Below the pieces are notes generated by a model. It saw nothing but the letters and a program-made list of their open reading frames with translations. It made no database searches and was not told the origin of the DNA. The position numbers and the translations under genes are program-made. This document shows, one piece after another, positions 13,381 to 21,207 of a stretch of DNA of 27,148 nucleotides. The stretch comes from CAZDJQ01 sp964505765 (GTDB lineage: Bacteria > Patescibacteriota > Microgenomatia > UBA12405 > JAHJSD01), in assembly GCA_964505765.1 (NCBI GenBank), contig CAZDJQ010000010.1, positions 1 through 27,148 of the forward strand, in the 5' to 3' direction. Positions within the stretch are counted from its first letter, which is position 1, and each line of letters begins with the position of its first letter.

Positions 13381-14727
13381 TCAGCCCTCTAATTTTTCCT
13401 GAAAATAGTGAATTAAATTATTAACCGCTATTCTTTCTTGTTCCATTGTATCACGGTCTCTGACCGTAACGGTATCATCCTTTATACTGTCAAAATCTAT
13501 AGTAACACACCAGGGCGTGCCGATCTCATCCTGCCGGCGGTAGCGTTTGCCGATATTACCGCTGTCATCCCAGGCAACCATAAACTCTTGTTTTAACCGC
13601 TGATAAACCTTCTCGGCTTTTTCAACAAGCTCATCCTTATTAGCTAACAAAGGGAAAACCGCCGCTTTATAAGGCGCCAATTGTGGTTTAAGCGACAGCC
13701 AGGTGCGTTTATCATCCTCTTTTAAACTATCTAAAAGAACTACTAAGAAAGACCGGTCGACTCCTCCTGATGCTTCAATCACGTAAGGATAATATTTTGT
13801 TCCGTCCGGTTCAATATATCTAAGGTCCTCGCCGCTGTATTTGGAATGTTGTTTAAGATCATAATCTGATCGATCGTGCAGACCTTCTAATTCATCCCAG
13901 CCAAACGGATATTTATATTCAATATCCCAAGCATCGCGGGCATAAAAAATAAGTTCGTCTTTTGTATGTTGACGCCATCTAAGATTATTTTCGTTAATTC
14001 CCAACTCCTCAACAAACCAATTCCAGCGGACATCCTTCCATTGCTGGTAAGCCTCATCTGCCTGATCGGGATGAACAAAAAACTCAACATCCCATTGTTC
14101 AAACTCTCTCAATTTAAAAATAAATTTCCCCAAAGTAATTTCGTTTCTAAACGCCTTGCCAATTTGGCCGATTCCAAAAGGAATTTTGGGTGATAAAGAA
14201 TCAACAATCGGTTTAAAGTTCAGATAAGTATTTTGACAAGACTCCCCTTTTAAGTAAGCTTTAGTTTTTTCACCGCTGACCGAACCCAAATAAGTCTCCA
14301 TCATCAAATTAAACTGTTTTATTTCCGGAATCAGTTTTCCCTCACAAAAAGGACAATCCAGCGACCCGGTTTCAATAATCTCCCACTCTCCTTGTTTATT
14401 CTTTTTGGCCCGCCAGCCCTTGAGCTTATCCACCCTGACTCGCTTGTTGCACTTTTCACACTCAATTAAAGGATCGTCAAATCCCTCAACATGACCGCTG
14501 GCCTCCCAGACCTTAGGATGCAAAATTATTGATCCCTCAATTCCGTAAATATTATCTCTTTGCTGGACCATATCCTTCCACCAAACACTCTTTAAATTAC
14601 GAATCAGCTCCGCCCCCATTGGGCCGTAATCATAAAACCCGGCCAACCCGCCGTAGATATCTGAACCCGGAAAAACAAACCCTCTCCGTTTGCAAAGTGA
14701 AGCCAGTTTTTTTAGTTTATCTTTCAT
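13381..14727 (-). CDS. glyS: Glycyl-tRNA synthetase, α2 class II type
   Basis: This 448-aa enzyme charges tRNA-Gly in the cytoplasm. It is the homodimeric type found in archaea, eukaryotes and some bacteria, not the α2β2 GlyQ/GlyS type. Seen: RRGFVFPGSDIYGGLAGFYDYGPMG at the N-terminus, a zinc-ribbon-like insert with CEKC (about 90-93) and CPFC (about 125-128), motif 2 around IGKAFRNEITLGKFIFKLREFEQWDVEFF (about 190-220), motif 3 near EASGGVDRSFLVVLLDS (about 315-331), and a C-terminal anticodon-binding domain from about 345. recO lies just upstream (30-nt spacer), an arrangement also common in Firmicutes. Confidence 0.96.
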   Translation of the reverse strand: MKDKLKKLASLCKRRGFVFPGSDIYGGLAGFYDYGPMGAELIRNLKSVWWKDMVQQRDNIYGIEGSIILHPKVWEASGHVEGFDDPLIECEKCNKRVRVDKLKGWRAKKNKQGEWEIIETGSLDCPFCEGKLIPEIKQFNLMMETYLGSVSGEKTKAYLKGESCQNTYLNFKPIVDSLSPKIPFGIGQIGKAFRNEITLGKFIFKLREFEQWDVEFFVHPDQADEAYQQWKDVRWNWFVEELGINENNLRWRQHTKDELIFYARDAWDIEYKYPFGWDELEGLHDRSDYDLKQHSKYSGEDLRYIEPDGTKYYPYVIEASGGVDRSFLVVLLDSLKEDDKRTWLSLKPQLAPYKAAVFPLLANKDELVEKAEKVYQRLKQEFMVAWDDSGNIGKRYRRQDEIGTPWCVTIDFDSIKDDTVTVRDRDTMEQERIAVNNLIHYFQEKLEG

Positions 14728-14757
14728 CTTTAATTGTAATTAATGGTTAATTTTAAA

Positions 14758-15318
14758 TTATCTAAACAAAGCTAAACTTTCAATTTTTGTTTCGGTAATT
14801 TCCTGAATTCTTTTTCGTAAAAACGGATGTGCCTGTTTCCAGTTTCCTTGTTCCCATAATTCTCTAGCACTATCCGGCAGTCCGTAACCCAGCCGATCCA
14901 AAAGCTGGCCTTCAAACCAAACCGTCTGCCCAAATTTTTTACGACTGATTGCTTCTCTGGTCTTTAAAAAATCAAAAAAAACCCTTTTATTTTCTTCCCC
15001 TTCCGGCAGTAAAACGCTTACCAACTCGCAAATAAAAATCAAACATCCCAGCTTATCACTATTTAGTCGTAAACTTTGGTCAAAATCAATAACCTCGGTT
15101 TCTGTTATTATAGCAAAAGTCTTTCCCTGATAAAGAACCGCCTTGACATAATTGCCCAATTCCAGATGCCCCAACCGTCTACTGCTGATTTTTCTTATCC
15201 CTTTAGCCAAAGTCCGCAGTTTGCCCTTATCCTTGGTGAACAAATCAATCATCATATCCTTTTCACCAAAATCTTTTCGGCCGACAACAACAGCTTCAAC
15301 CTTAAAGCGTTTATTCAT
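14758..15318 (-). CDS. recO: DNA repair protein RecO (short form)
   Basis: This 186-aa protein helps load RecA at gaps by annealing DNA and displacing SSB together with RecR. The N-terminal OB fold is well matched: AVVVGRKDFGEKDMMIDLFTKDKGKLRTLAKGIRK (about 9-43) followed by GHLELGNYVKAVLYQGK. The C-terminal helical domain (about 85-186, ending LLDRLGYGLPD and a helical tail) is shorter than in the usual 240-250-aa RecO, and the CxxC/CxxC zinc site of many RecO proteins is absent. The start overlaps the DUF4012 stop by 1 nt (TAATG). Confidence 0.87.
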   Translation of the reverse strand: MNKRFKVEAVVVGRKDFGEKDMMIDLFTKDKGKLRTLAKGIRKISSRRLGHLELGNYVKAVLYQGKTFAIITETEVIDFDQSLRLNSDKLGCLIFICELVSVLLPEGEENKRVFFDFLKTREAISRKKFGQTVWFEGQLLDRLGYGLPDSARELWEQGNWKQAHPFLRKRIQEITETKIESLALFR

Positions 15319-17249
15319 TACCAGGTAAGTTCTAAAGTGCGATCAGTCTTTAAATCAAATTCCTCAATCAAATTATCATTAACATAAATCTGATAATCAA
15401 TCATCTTCTTCCCGGCTTGTTTTTGAATCAAAACCGGGTAAGGTTTTTGACCATCCCACTCTGTTTCGTATTCAACACTCACTCTGGTGCTTCCCATCGG
15501 ATGCAGCGGGTAGCTATCGCCGTAAAACCCCTCAAACACCTTTTTATCCTGTTCTTCGTAAACATTTGGTTCAATCTCCGATCCGGTCATATTAATCAAA
15601 ACCGCATTTTTCGGAACATAAAAACGAAACCAATTGCGATAAAGGCCGTTCAAACAAAGTTCCCCCGCTTCCAAATTACAGTTAGAGGCAGGAGCGGTAT
15701 TTTTATATTCAACCATTACCTTATGGACCAATTTATTCCCAGCCGGCTCAATTTCATGTTTAATCTTTTGTTCAATAAACAAATTAGATTTAGCCCCGGC
15801 AAAATTAGTATCAACCAGATAAAAATAATCATCATCCGTTTGTCTAATTGTTCCGGCAATATTCAATTTCTCTGCGGCATTTTGCAGCTCGTCATCAGGA
15901 AAATAAACCAAAATATGCTTTTCCATCATATTTTCCCAAACCATATTTACCATATTGGCCAACTTTTCTTTAGGAGAACCCAAAGCATTACTGATAATCG
16001 AATGCATCATCGGGGCTAAAAACCCCTTACGATCAGTTCTGATAGTAGGAACCGGTTTTGTCGCATACACTTCCAATTGATAAACCACCTGCGGACAGCC
16101 CCAGCACCGGTCATCCGGCTCCGCCGAAAAGTTGCCCCAACCCGGAACGCCGACCTCTCCCAAAACCGCCAGAATATCAACCAGCACTTGAGTATCAATT
16201 GCAATCACCCCGTCAAAATCGACCGCCCCTGGTAAATCTTGATAATGCTCATTAAACTGCTGGACTGAAGTCGGGAAATCCGGAGACAAATTCATATCCC
16301 TCAAATGCCAGTAATAGACATTTTTATGGAACTCCTCAATCTCCCGCGGCGCCGGAATATTAGAGTTAAACAAAGCATCCAACGCATAAATATCGTCAGA
16401 AACCTTTGGGCTGATCTTTCCCTCATCTATTTCCAGAATACCGTATGCAGTCCAAAATCCTCCGGTTGGTCTCAGCTCAGCGTCATTTTGAAACAAAAAC
16501 AAATATTCTCTTGGTTCTTCCTTGCCCAACAGCCAGCTTAAATTTTCAATTAACGGTCGGCCTTCTTTAACAAACTGCCTAACTTGAACCAAGCTGTTTT
16601 GACTAACGATAATTAAACTTCTCAACTGATAGCCTCTAAACTCGGACGGATAATCTTGAGGATCTATCTCTTGTAAATATTCATCAATAGTTTTAAGTTG
16701 TTCATCAATATCATCCAAATGCGGTTTAATCCCCTCGACGCTTTCCACTAGAAAGTTAATTTTCTCTTCAGCGGTTTTCCCTTGTTGTTCGATGTCTTCT
16801 TCTTCCGTTCCCCCCTCCAACCCCAGAAAATCCTGATACGGCTTAACTGCCTCAATCACGATATCGGCGCTGTTTATCCCGGTTTGAGCCGCCTTGATTG
16901 CATACTCGCCGTCCTGGTAATATTTGGACAAGTAAGGCAGCACTCCGGCTAATTTCAAACGTTGGTATTTATTCTCTAGCAGACCAATCTCCTCCTCCAA
17001 CTCCTGAAGCTTATCCTCCATAATCTCAAGGTTCTTAGTGTTGACTGAAGCCCTTACCTCCTCAACCTTAGCTTGAACCCTAAGGCCCTGATCATAAACA
17101 GCCTTTCCGGGCAAAGCCAAGCCGAAAACAACAAATAAGATTAATAGTAGAAAAAAAACTCCCAGCCCGATAAAAACATGTTTTTTAGAAAGCTTTAAAT
17201 AGCGCCGTCTCCGGTTATTACCACCCAAGGTGTCTTCATTAAGATCCAT
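15318..17249 (-). CDS. DUF4012 family membrane-anchored protein
   Basis: This is a large surface protein of about 643 aa. It has a basic cytoplasmic start (NNRRRRYLKLSKKH), one membrane helix (about residues 22-45), a coiled-coil-rich region (about 55-110 and 165-200), then the DUF4012 core with EYLFLFQNDAELRPTGGFWTAYG (around 250-272), as in family members of CPR bacteria and Actinobacteria. A CWGC pair lies near 383-386, and the C-terminal 150 residues look β-rich. Function is unknown; DUF4012 genes often sit in exopolysaccharide clusters, as here. The ATG at 17249 is preferred over one 12 codons upstream (17285). Either way the start overlaps the sugar transferase by at least 55 nt, and no later start precedes the membrane helix. 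Confidence 0.85.
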   Translation of the reverse strand: MDLNEDTLGGNNRRRRYLKLSKKHVFIGLGVFFLLLILFVVFGLALPGKAVYDQGLRVQAKVEEVRASVNTKNLEIMEDKLQELEEEIGLLENKYQRLKLAGVLPYLSKYYQDGEYAIKAAQTGINSADIVIEAVKPYQDFLGLEGGTEEEDIEQQGKTAEEKINFLVESVEGIKPHLDDIDEQLKTIDEYLQEIDPQDYPSEFRGYQLRSLIIVSQNSLVQVRQFVKEGRPLIENLSWLLGKEEPREYLFLFQNDAELRPTGGFWTAYGILEIDEGKISPKVSDDIYALDALFNSNIPAPREIEEFHKNVYYWHLRDMNLSPDFPTSVQQFNEHYQDLPGAVDFDGVIAIDTQVLVDILAVLGEVGVPGWGNFSAEPDDRCWGCPQVVYQLEVYATKPVPTIRTDRKGFLAPMMHSIISNALGSPKEKLANMVNMVWENMMEKHILVYFPDDELQNAAEKLNIAGTIRQTDDDYFYLVDTNFAGAKSNLFIEQKIKHEIEPAGNKLVHKVMVEYKNTAPASNCNLEAGELCLNGLYRNWFRFYVPKNAVLINMTGSEIEPNVYEEQDKKVFEGFYGDSYPLHPMGSTRVSVEYETEWDGQKPYPVLIQKQAGKKMIDYQIYVNDNLIEEFDLKTDRTLELTW

Positions 17250-17848
17250 AAGTCTAATAATAGCGATTTCTTTTTTGCATAGCAAGCGTCTAGTTTAATT
17301 CGGTCGTCAAAATCAATCTCGTTCCGGCCCGAAACCTGCCAGAGGCCGGTCACTCCCGGCTTAACACTCAAAACCACATCAATCAACTCTTTAACATGGG
17401 GGAATTTTTTTGGTTGCGCCGCCAGCTCATCAGGATAATAAGCCCGGGGTCCGACCAAACTCATCTCGCCCTTAAGAACATTCAACAGCTGGGGAAATTC
17501 GTCCAAAGAATGTTTGCGGATAAACTTGCCGATTGGAGTAATCCGGGGATCTTCATCAATAGAAAGTTTATAATTATTCTTTTTGTATTTTATAAACAAA
17601 TCAGCATATTCCGGCTTTTCTCTTAAAATGTTATGGGCATTCTCCACCATCGACCTAAACTTATAAAGTTTAAATTTTTCGCCGTCCTTTCCTACTCGGG
17701 AAGGAATATCAGCTAAAACCGGCCCGCCGTCGTGGAGTTTAATCAAAACACTGATAACTAAAAGAATAGGCAAAAAAATAACCCCTATAATAAGGGATAA
17801 AACAATATCTATCGTCCGTTTGACCATCTGATATATATATTCTTTCAT
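17195..17848 (-). CDS. Polyprenyl-phosphate glycosylphosphotransferase (bacterial sugar transferase)
   Basis: This 217-aa enzyme of the WcaJ/WbaP/PglC superfamily transfers a sugar-1-phosphate from a nucleotide sugar to undecaprenyl phosphate, the first step of surface glycan assembly. It carries a single N-terminal membrane segment (about residues 10-36), the catalytic block with KLYKFRSMVENA (about 60-71), DEFPQLLNVLKGEMSLVGPRAYYPDE (about 116-142) and KPGVTGLWQVSGRNEIDF. It lacks the extra four-helix N-terminus of WbaP, so it is the short catalytic form. The usual GPVFFxQ-x-RVG before the KFRSM motif reads GPVLADIPSRVG. It starts 9 nt after the nucleotidyltransferase gene. The sugar transferred cannot be told from sequence. 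Confidence 0.93.
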   Translation of the reverse strand: MKEYIYQMVKRTIDIVLSLIIGVIFLPILLVISVLIKLHDGGPVLADIPSRVGKDGEKFKLYKFRSMVENAHNILREKPEYADLFIKYKKNNYKLSIDEDPRITPIGKFIRKHSLDEFPQLLNVLKGEMSLVGPRAYYPDELAAQPKKFPHVKELIDVVLSVKPGVTGLWQVSGRNEIDFDDRIKLDACYAKKKSLLLDLWILMKTPWVVITGDGAI

Positions 17849-17857
17849 TGATATTTA

Positions 17858-18928
17858 TTATAACAACTTATTTTTTTCCTTTAATTCCAGCTGGTTAACC
17901 ACTGCCTTTACTTTATCAGATTTATTTTTATTGCAAATAAGCAGAGCATCACCGCTGTCCACCACCACCAGATTTTCAACTCCAATAGAGGCGACAAACT
18001 TATCCTTCGGCACCCTAAAAAAGCAGTTCTTAGAATCAATCTGAACCGACTCTTTTGGGTATTGCGGTTTTTGCTGGAGTTTAAAGTAATTGCTCAATGA
18101 CTCCCAAGTTCCAAAATCCGCCCATTGAAAAGGACACTCAAAAACGTAGCCCTGTTCCAGCACATATTTAGTAACCTCCTCAACCGGTCCTTTCGGCATC
18201 TTATGATACTCTTGTTTAATCACCTCATCCTCATTTTCAGTCCCGACCGCATTGGCAATCTCCATCAGCGGTCCGCTCCAATCCGGTTTATGTTTTTTAA
18301 TCGCCTCCAGCATCAATTCCGGCGTCCAGGCGTAATGATTAGCGTGAGTAAAAACAGCCATGTTTTCCAGATACTTCTCTACTCCAACTTTAGAATCCCG
18401 CCCCAGCCATTTCTTCATTTCAAAGATCTTCAACTTGCCCTTTTTCACCGGTTTGGATTCAGCAATTAAATAATCCACTCCCATAATGGCGTATTCCGGT
18501 CTAATTCCGCCGGTAACCAGCCGTTGTTCTTGGTTAATCAAACTCTCTACCTGTTCAATTGTTTCCAGCCAGAGCGGCTCGGGTTGGCGGAGAACATCGG
18601 CTTGAACGGTAATAAACGGTTCATTAGGATCTTCAGCATAAAGTTTAGCCGCCATCAATCCGGTCGCCGGCCCGTGATTTCTCAACTCCGGCTCAACAAA
18701 AAAATTTCGGTCAGGCACATCAGGAGCTTGTTCCTTAGCCAGCTTTGCCTGTTCCTGGTTAGTCTGGATAAAAATATCCTCGGGGGAAAACATTTCCAAT
18801 AAAGTTTTGTAATTCAGCTCAAACAAAGACTTGTCATCGAACAAAGGGAGAAAATGTTTCGGTGCTTTTTTACGGCTTAACGGCCACATTTTAGTGCCGA
18901 TACCGCCGCACATGATTACTGGGCGCAT
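17858..18928 (-). CDS. Mannose-1-phosphate guanylyltransferase-like nucleotidyltransferase
   Basis: This 356-aa enzyme probably makes GDP-mannose from GTP and mannose-1-phosphate. The signature near the start, MCGGIGTKMWPLSRKKAPKHFLPLF, matches the GMP family pattern GGxGTRLWPLSRxxxPKQFL, with the Arg changed to Lys. Other family features are FVEPELRNHGPATGLMA (about 77-93), VQADVLRQPEP in the acceptor-loop region, FEMKKW and ECPFQWADFGTWESL. It lacks the fused C-terminal isomerase domain of ManC/AlgA proteins. The ATG at 18928 was chosen over a TTG at 18979 because the family starts right at the GGxGT loop and a promoter-like element sits just ahead. GDP-sugar would feed the glycosyltransferases encoded upstream. 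Confidence 0.88.
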   Translation of the reverse strand: MRPVIMCGGIGTKMWPLSRKKAPKHFLPLFDDKSLFELNYKTLLEMFSPEDIFIQTNQEQAKLAKEQAPDVPDRNFFVEPELRNHGPATGLMAAKLYAEDPNEPFITVQADVLRQPEPLWLETIEQVESLINQEQRLVTGGIRPEYAIMGVDYLIAESKPVKKGKLKIFEMKKWLGRDSKVGVEKYLENMAVFTHANHYAWTPELMLEAIKKHKPDWSGPLMEIANAVGTENEDEVIKQEYHKMPKGPVEEVTKYVLEQGYVFECPFQWADFGTWESLSNYFKLQQKPQYPKESVQIDSKNCFFRVPKDKFVASIGVENLVVVDSGDALLICNKNKSDKVKAVVNQLELKEKNKLL

Positions 18929-18938
18929 GTTAATTCTT

Positions 18939-18947
18939 ACTATACCA
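18939..18947 (-). promoter_or_regulatory. Possible extended -10 promoter for the GMP/sugar-transferase operon
   Basis: On the minus strand TGGTATAGT (TGn plus TATAGT, 5 of 6 to TATAAT) lies 10 nt before the ATG at 18928, which would give a nearly leaderless transcript. It comes right after the hairpin and T-run that probably end the glycosyltransferase operon. No convincing -35. Confidence 0.4.
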
Positions 18948-18962
18948 TGAAAATATATTATT

Positions 18963-19011
18963 AAAAAAAGCCCCGTCAAATATCCCTTACGATCGTAGCG
19001 GATATTTGACG
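18963..19011 (-). terminator. Hairpin plus T-run over the end of the GT4 gene
   Basis: Nucleotides 18974-19011 form a 38-nt inverted repeat. The 12-bp outer arms are CGTCAAATATCC and its complement, and the inner palindrome is TACGATCGTA, with only two mismatched positions per arm. On the minus strand it is followed by GGGC and seven T (complement of 18963-18969). It covers the last 11-12 codons and the TGA of the GT4 gene. It fits a Rho-independent terminator, although the GGGC spacer before the T-run is longer than ideal. Confidence 0.6.
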
Positions 19012-20052
19012 TTTAAATTTTTCCAAACTAAACCTCAGCGCGTTTTTTCGGCAAGTCTGAGGATGAAATTTCAGTTTTTTGAACTTCTTGACTGCTTTAA
19101 TTAACGATTCTGGTTTTTGTTTCCTAAAAAACAAACCGGTTTTATTTTCAACAACCGTCTCCACCGCACCGCCCCTTTTAAAAGCAATAACCGGAGTCCC
19201 GCAGGCTTGGGCCTCTAACGCCGCCAGGCCGAAATCTTCCTCCTGCGGCATAATCAAAGCTTGGGCGTTTTGATAAAGGGATATTAACTTGTTTTCACTG
19301 ACGTTGCCTAAAAACTCAATATTTTCATCGGCTAATTTTTTTAATGCCTGTTCTTGTCTACCGGTGCCGACAATTTTTAATTTAAATCCAAGTTGATTAA
19401 AGCTTTTAATCGCCAAGTCCGCCCTTTTATATTCAACTAATCTGGCGATGAATAAATAGTATTTTCCGCGATTAATAGCTGATTGTTTGTCGCTGACTTT
19501 AAACTTTTTAGTGTCTACACCCGGATAAATTACTTCTGCATCTCGCTGATAAAACTTTTTAATTCTTTTGGCAGTGTAATTGCTGATAGTAACCATTCTA
19601 TCCGGCCGTTGAGCGTAGAAAAAGTCAAAATACCTCAGCTTGGACGACAGCAGGTATCGAAATCCGGAACTGAATCGTTGTTGCCAAATATATCTGGGCG
19701 GAGTCAAGCAATAACAAATGTGTCTGGTCTCCGGTTTAGTAACAATTGCCTTAGCCGGCCAGGAAGTTACACTTATAACCGTATCATAATTATCAAAATC
19801 AAACTGTTCAAAAGCCAACCCCATCAGCACTCCCCAAAAGCGGGCATATTTCAACCGGCCGGGAATTTTTTGAAGAAATGAAGTCTGAACCTTATTAAAA
19901 CTTTTTGCCCAATCTGCTTCTTGTAGATTATAAACTGACGTAAATAAATCAGACTGCGGAAAAATTTCGGATAAAGTCTTTAAAACCCGTTCCGCTCCTC
20001 CCCGCTTATGGGTGGCCCAATCATAAACAACCGCCACTTTTTTATTAATCAT
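18976..20052 (-). CDS. Glycosyltransferase family 4 protein
   Basis: This 358-aa GT-B retaining glycosyltransferase probably adds a hexose to a lipid-linked surface glycan on the inner membrane face. The N-terminal Rossmann half starts KVAVVYDWATHKRGGAERVLKTL (about residues 4-26). The C-terminal GT1 domain has YYLFIARLVEYKRADLAIKSF, IVGTGRQEQAL and EEDFGLAALEAQACGTPVIAFKRGG with the ExxxxxxxE pair (about 267-284). CYCLTPPRYIWQ (about 112-123) resembles a motif of the WbaZ-like mannosyltransferase subgroup; this is recall, not proof. The start ATG ATT AAT lies in a 7-bp repeat tract. The last codons fall in the hairpin described for 18963-19011. Confidence 0.9.
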   Translation of the reverse strand: MINKKVAVVYDWATHKRGGAERVLKTLSEIFPQSDLFTSVYNLQEADWAKSFNKVQTSFLQKIPGRLKYARFWGVLMGLAFEQFDFDNYDTVISVTSWPAKAIVTKPETRHICYCLTPPRYIWQQRFSSGFRYLLSSKLRYFDFFYAQRPDRMVTISNYTAKRIKKFYQRDAEVIYPGVDTKKFKVSDKQSAINRGKYYLFIARLVEYKRADLAIKSFNQLGFKLKIVGTGRQEQALKKLADENIEFLGNVSENKLISLYQNAQALIMPQEEDFGLAALEAQACGTPVIAFKRGGAVETVVENKTGLFFRKQKPESLIKAVKKFKKLKFHPQTCRKNALRFSLEKFKRQISATIVRDI

Positions 20053-20056
20053 TGGC

Positions 20057-20084
20057 CATTAATCATTAATCATTAATCATTAAT
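20057..20084. repeat. Four perfect 7-bp tandem repeats (CATTAAT) between two GT4 genes
   Basis: Plus strand reads CATTAAT four times in a row, with a partial fifth. On the minus strand the unit is ATTAATG; the stop TAA of the upstream GT4 gene (complement of 20080-20082) lies inside the array. A further related ATGATTAAT just outside it forms the start of the downstream gene (20052). Confidence 0.85.
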
Positions 20085-21207
20085 CAATAACTCTCTCATA
20101 TCCTTTAAAAGTTTTTTCAGCTGTCATTTGCCAGGAATATTTCTTTATTTGGGCCTGCCCTTTTTTTCTCAACCGGACTGCTAAATCTTCATTGTCAATA
20201 ACCTGCCTGATTTTTTCAGCGATATCATCGGGTTTAGTCGGTTCAAAATAAATTGCCGCCCGGCCGTAAATTTCAGGCAGGCAGGATTCTTCAGAAGCTA
20301 AAACCGGGCAGTCGGCCGCCATTGCCTCCAAACCTGTCAAGCCGAACCCCTCCATCAAAGACGGTTGGACCAGTGCAACCGCATGTTGATAAATTGAAAT
20401 CAGATCATTATCCGGAACAAACCCTAAAAACTTCACTCGGTTGCCAACCTTCAGTTTTTTAGATAACTGCTCCATCCGGCTGACAAAAACATCCCGACTG
20501 CAGACAACCGCTAGTTGCAGATCTGGGATCTGCTTAACTGCCAAAAGAAGATTATGAAGATTTTTATGGGGATAGACACTACCGGTATAGACAATAAACG
20601 GCCGGTTCAACTGGTATTTTTTGACCACCGCTTCTCCGGTTGTATTTTTAGTTTTTTTAATAAAACTGGAATCAACCGCTTCATAGGTAACCATAATTTT
20701 ATCCTTATTAATTCCGAAATCTTGGGTTAATTTCTTCTGCCAAAAATTACTGGGGACAAAAATAAGCTGGCTGTGTTTAAGAGCAAACTTAACTTGAACA
20801 TGGTAGCCGACATATTTAAGCCAATGCAGCCATTGAGCTTTAGTTGTAGACTCCTTTCCGTGGAAGTAGTGCTTGATCAAATCATGGATTGTAACCACAA
20901 ACGGCGCCCTGGTCAACAATGGGGCGTTAAAATGCGGGAAATGCACCAAGTCCGGCTTAATTTTACTAATAAGTCTTGGGATTTCTAATTGTTCCCCAAA
21001 AGAATAGTGGTCGGACTTGGCCAGAACATAATTAACCGTTTGTCCCAAATCAGACTTAATCTCTTTTAATTCATCCTGGTTCACCAGCAACACTAATTCA
21101 TAATCAACAATCAACGGTTTTAAATTGATTAAAAGATTTTTTATGTATCGGCCGATTCCGGCATGGGACAAACCGTACATTCTGGCGTCAAATACGATTT
21201 TATTCAT
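20080..21207 (-). CDS. Glycosyltransferase family 4 protein
   Basis: This 375-aa GT-B enzyme is similar in layout to mannosyl- and rhamnosyltransferases of O-antigen clusters. The N-terminus IVFDARMYGLSHAGIGRYIKNLL is the usual acceptor-domain start with the GIGRY loop. Further on are VTIHDLIKHYF (about 107-117), FIVYTGSVYPHKNLHNLL (about 203-220) and LVQPSLMEGFGLTGLEAMAADCPVLASEESCLPEI with the E-x7-E pair (about 284-291). It overlaps the GT2 gene upstream by 1 nt (TAATG). The exact sugar and linkage cannot be read from the sequence. Confidence 0.92.
   Translation of the reverse strand: MNKIVFDARMYGLSHAGIGRYIKNLLINLKPLIVDYELVLLVNQDELKEIKSDLGQTVNYVLAKSDHYSFGEQLEIPRLISKIKPDLVHFPHFNAPLLTRAPFVVTIHDLIKHYFHGKESTTKAQWLHWLKYVGYHVQVKFALKHSQLIFVPSNFWQKKLTQDFGINKDKIMVTYEAVDSSFIKKTKNTTGEAVVKKYQLNRPFIVYTGSVYPHKNLHNLLLAVKQIPDLQLAVVCSRDVFVSRMEQLSKKLKVGNRVKFLGFVPDNDLISIYQHAVALVQPSLMEGFGLTGLEAMAADCPVLASEESCLPEIYGRAAIYFEPTKPDDIAEKIRQVIDNEDLAVRLRKKGQAQIKKYSWQMTAEKTFKGYERVID

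Noticed and set aside
15417..16019. A 200-aa plus-strand reading frame opposite the DUF4012 gene.
   Set aside because: Antisense to a well-supported gene, with low-complexity composition typical of a shadow frame and no recognisable motif.
18928..18979. TTG at 18979 as start of the guanylyltransferase, overlapping the GT4 stop.
   Set aside because: It would add 17 residues before the conserved N-terminal strand and place the T-run and promoter-like element inside the gene.
20057..20084. Repeat array considered as a CRISPR remnant.
   Set aside because: The units are 7 bp, contiguous and without spacers; no cas genes are in the window.
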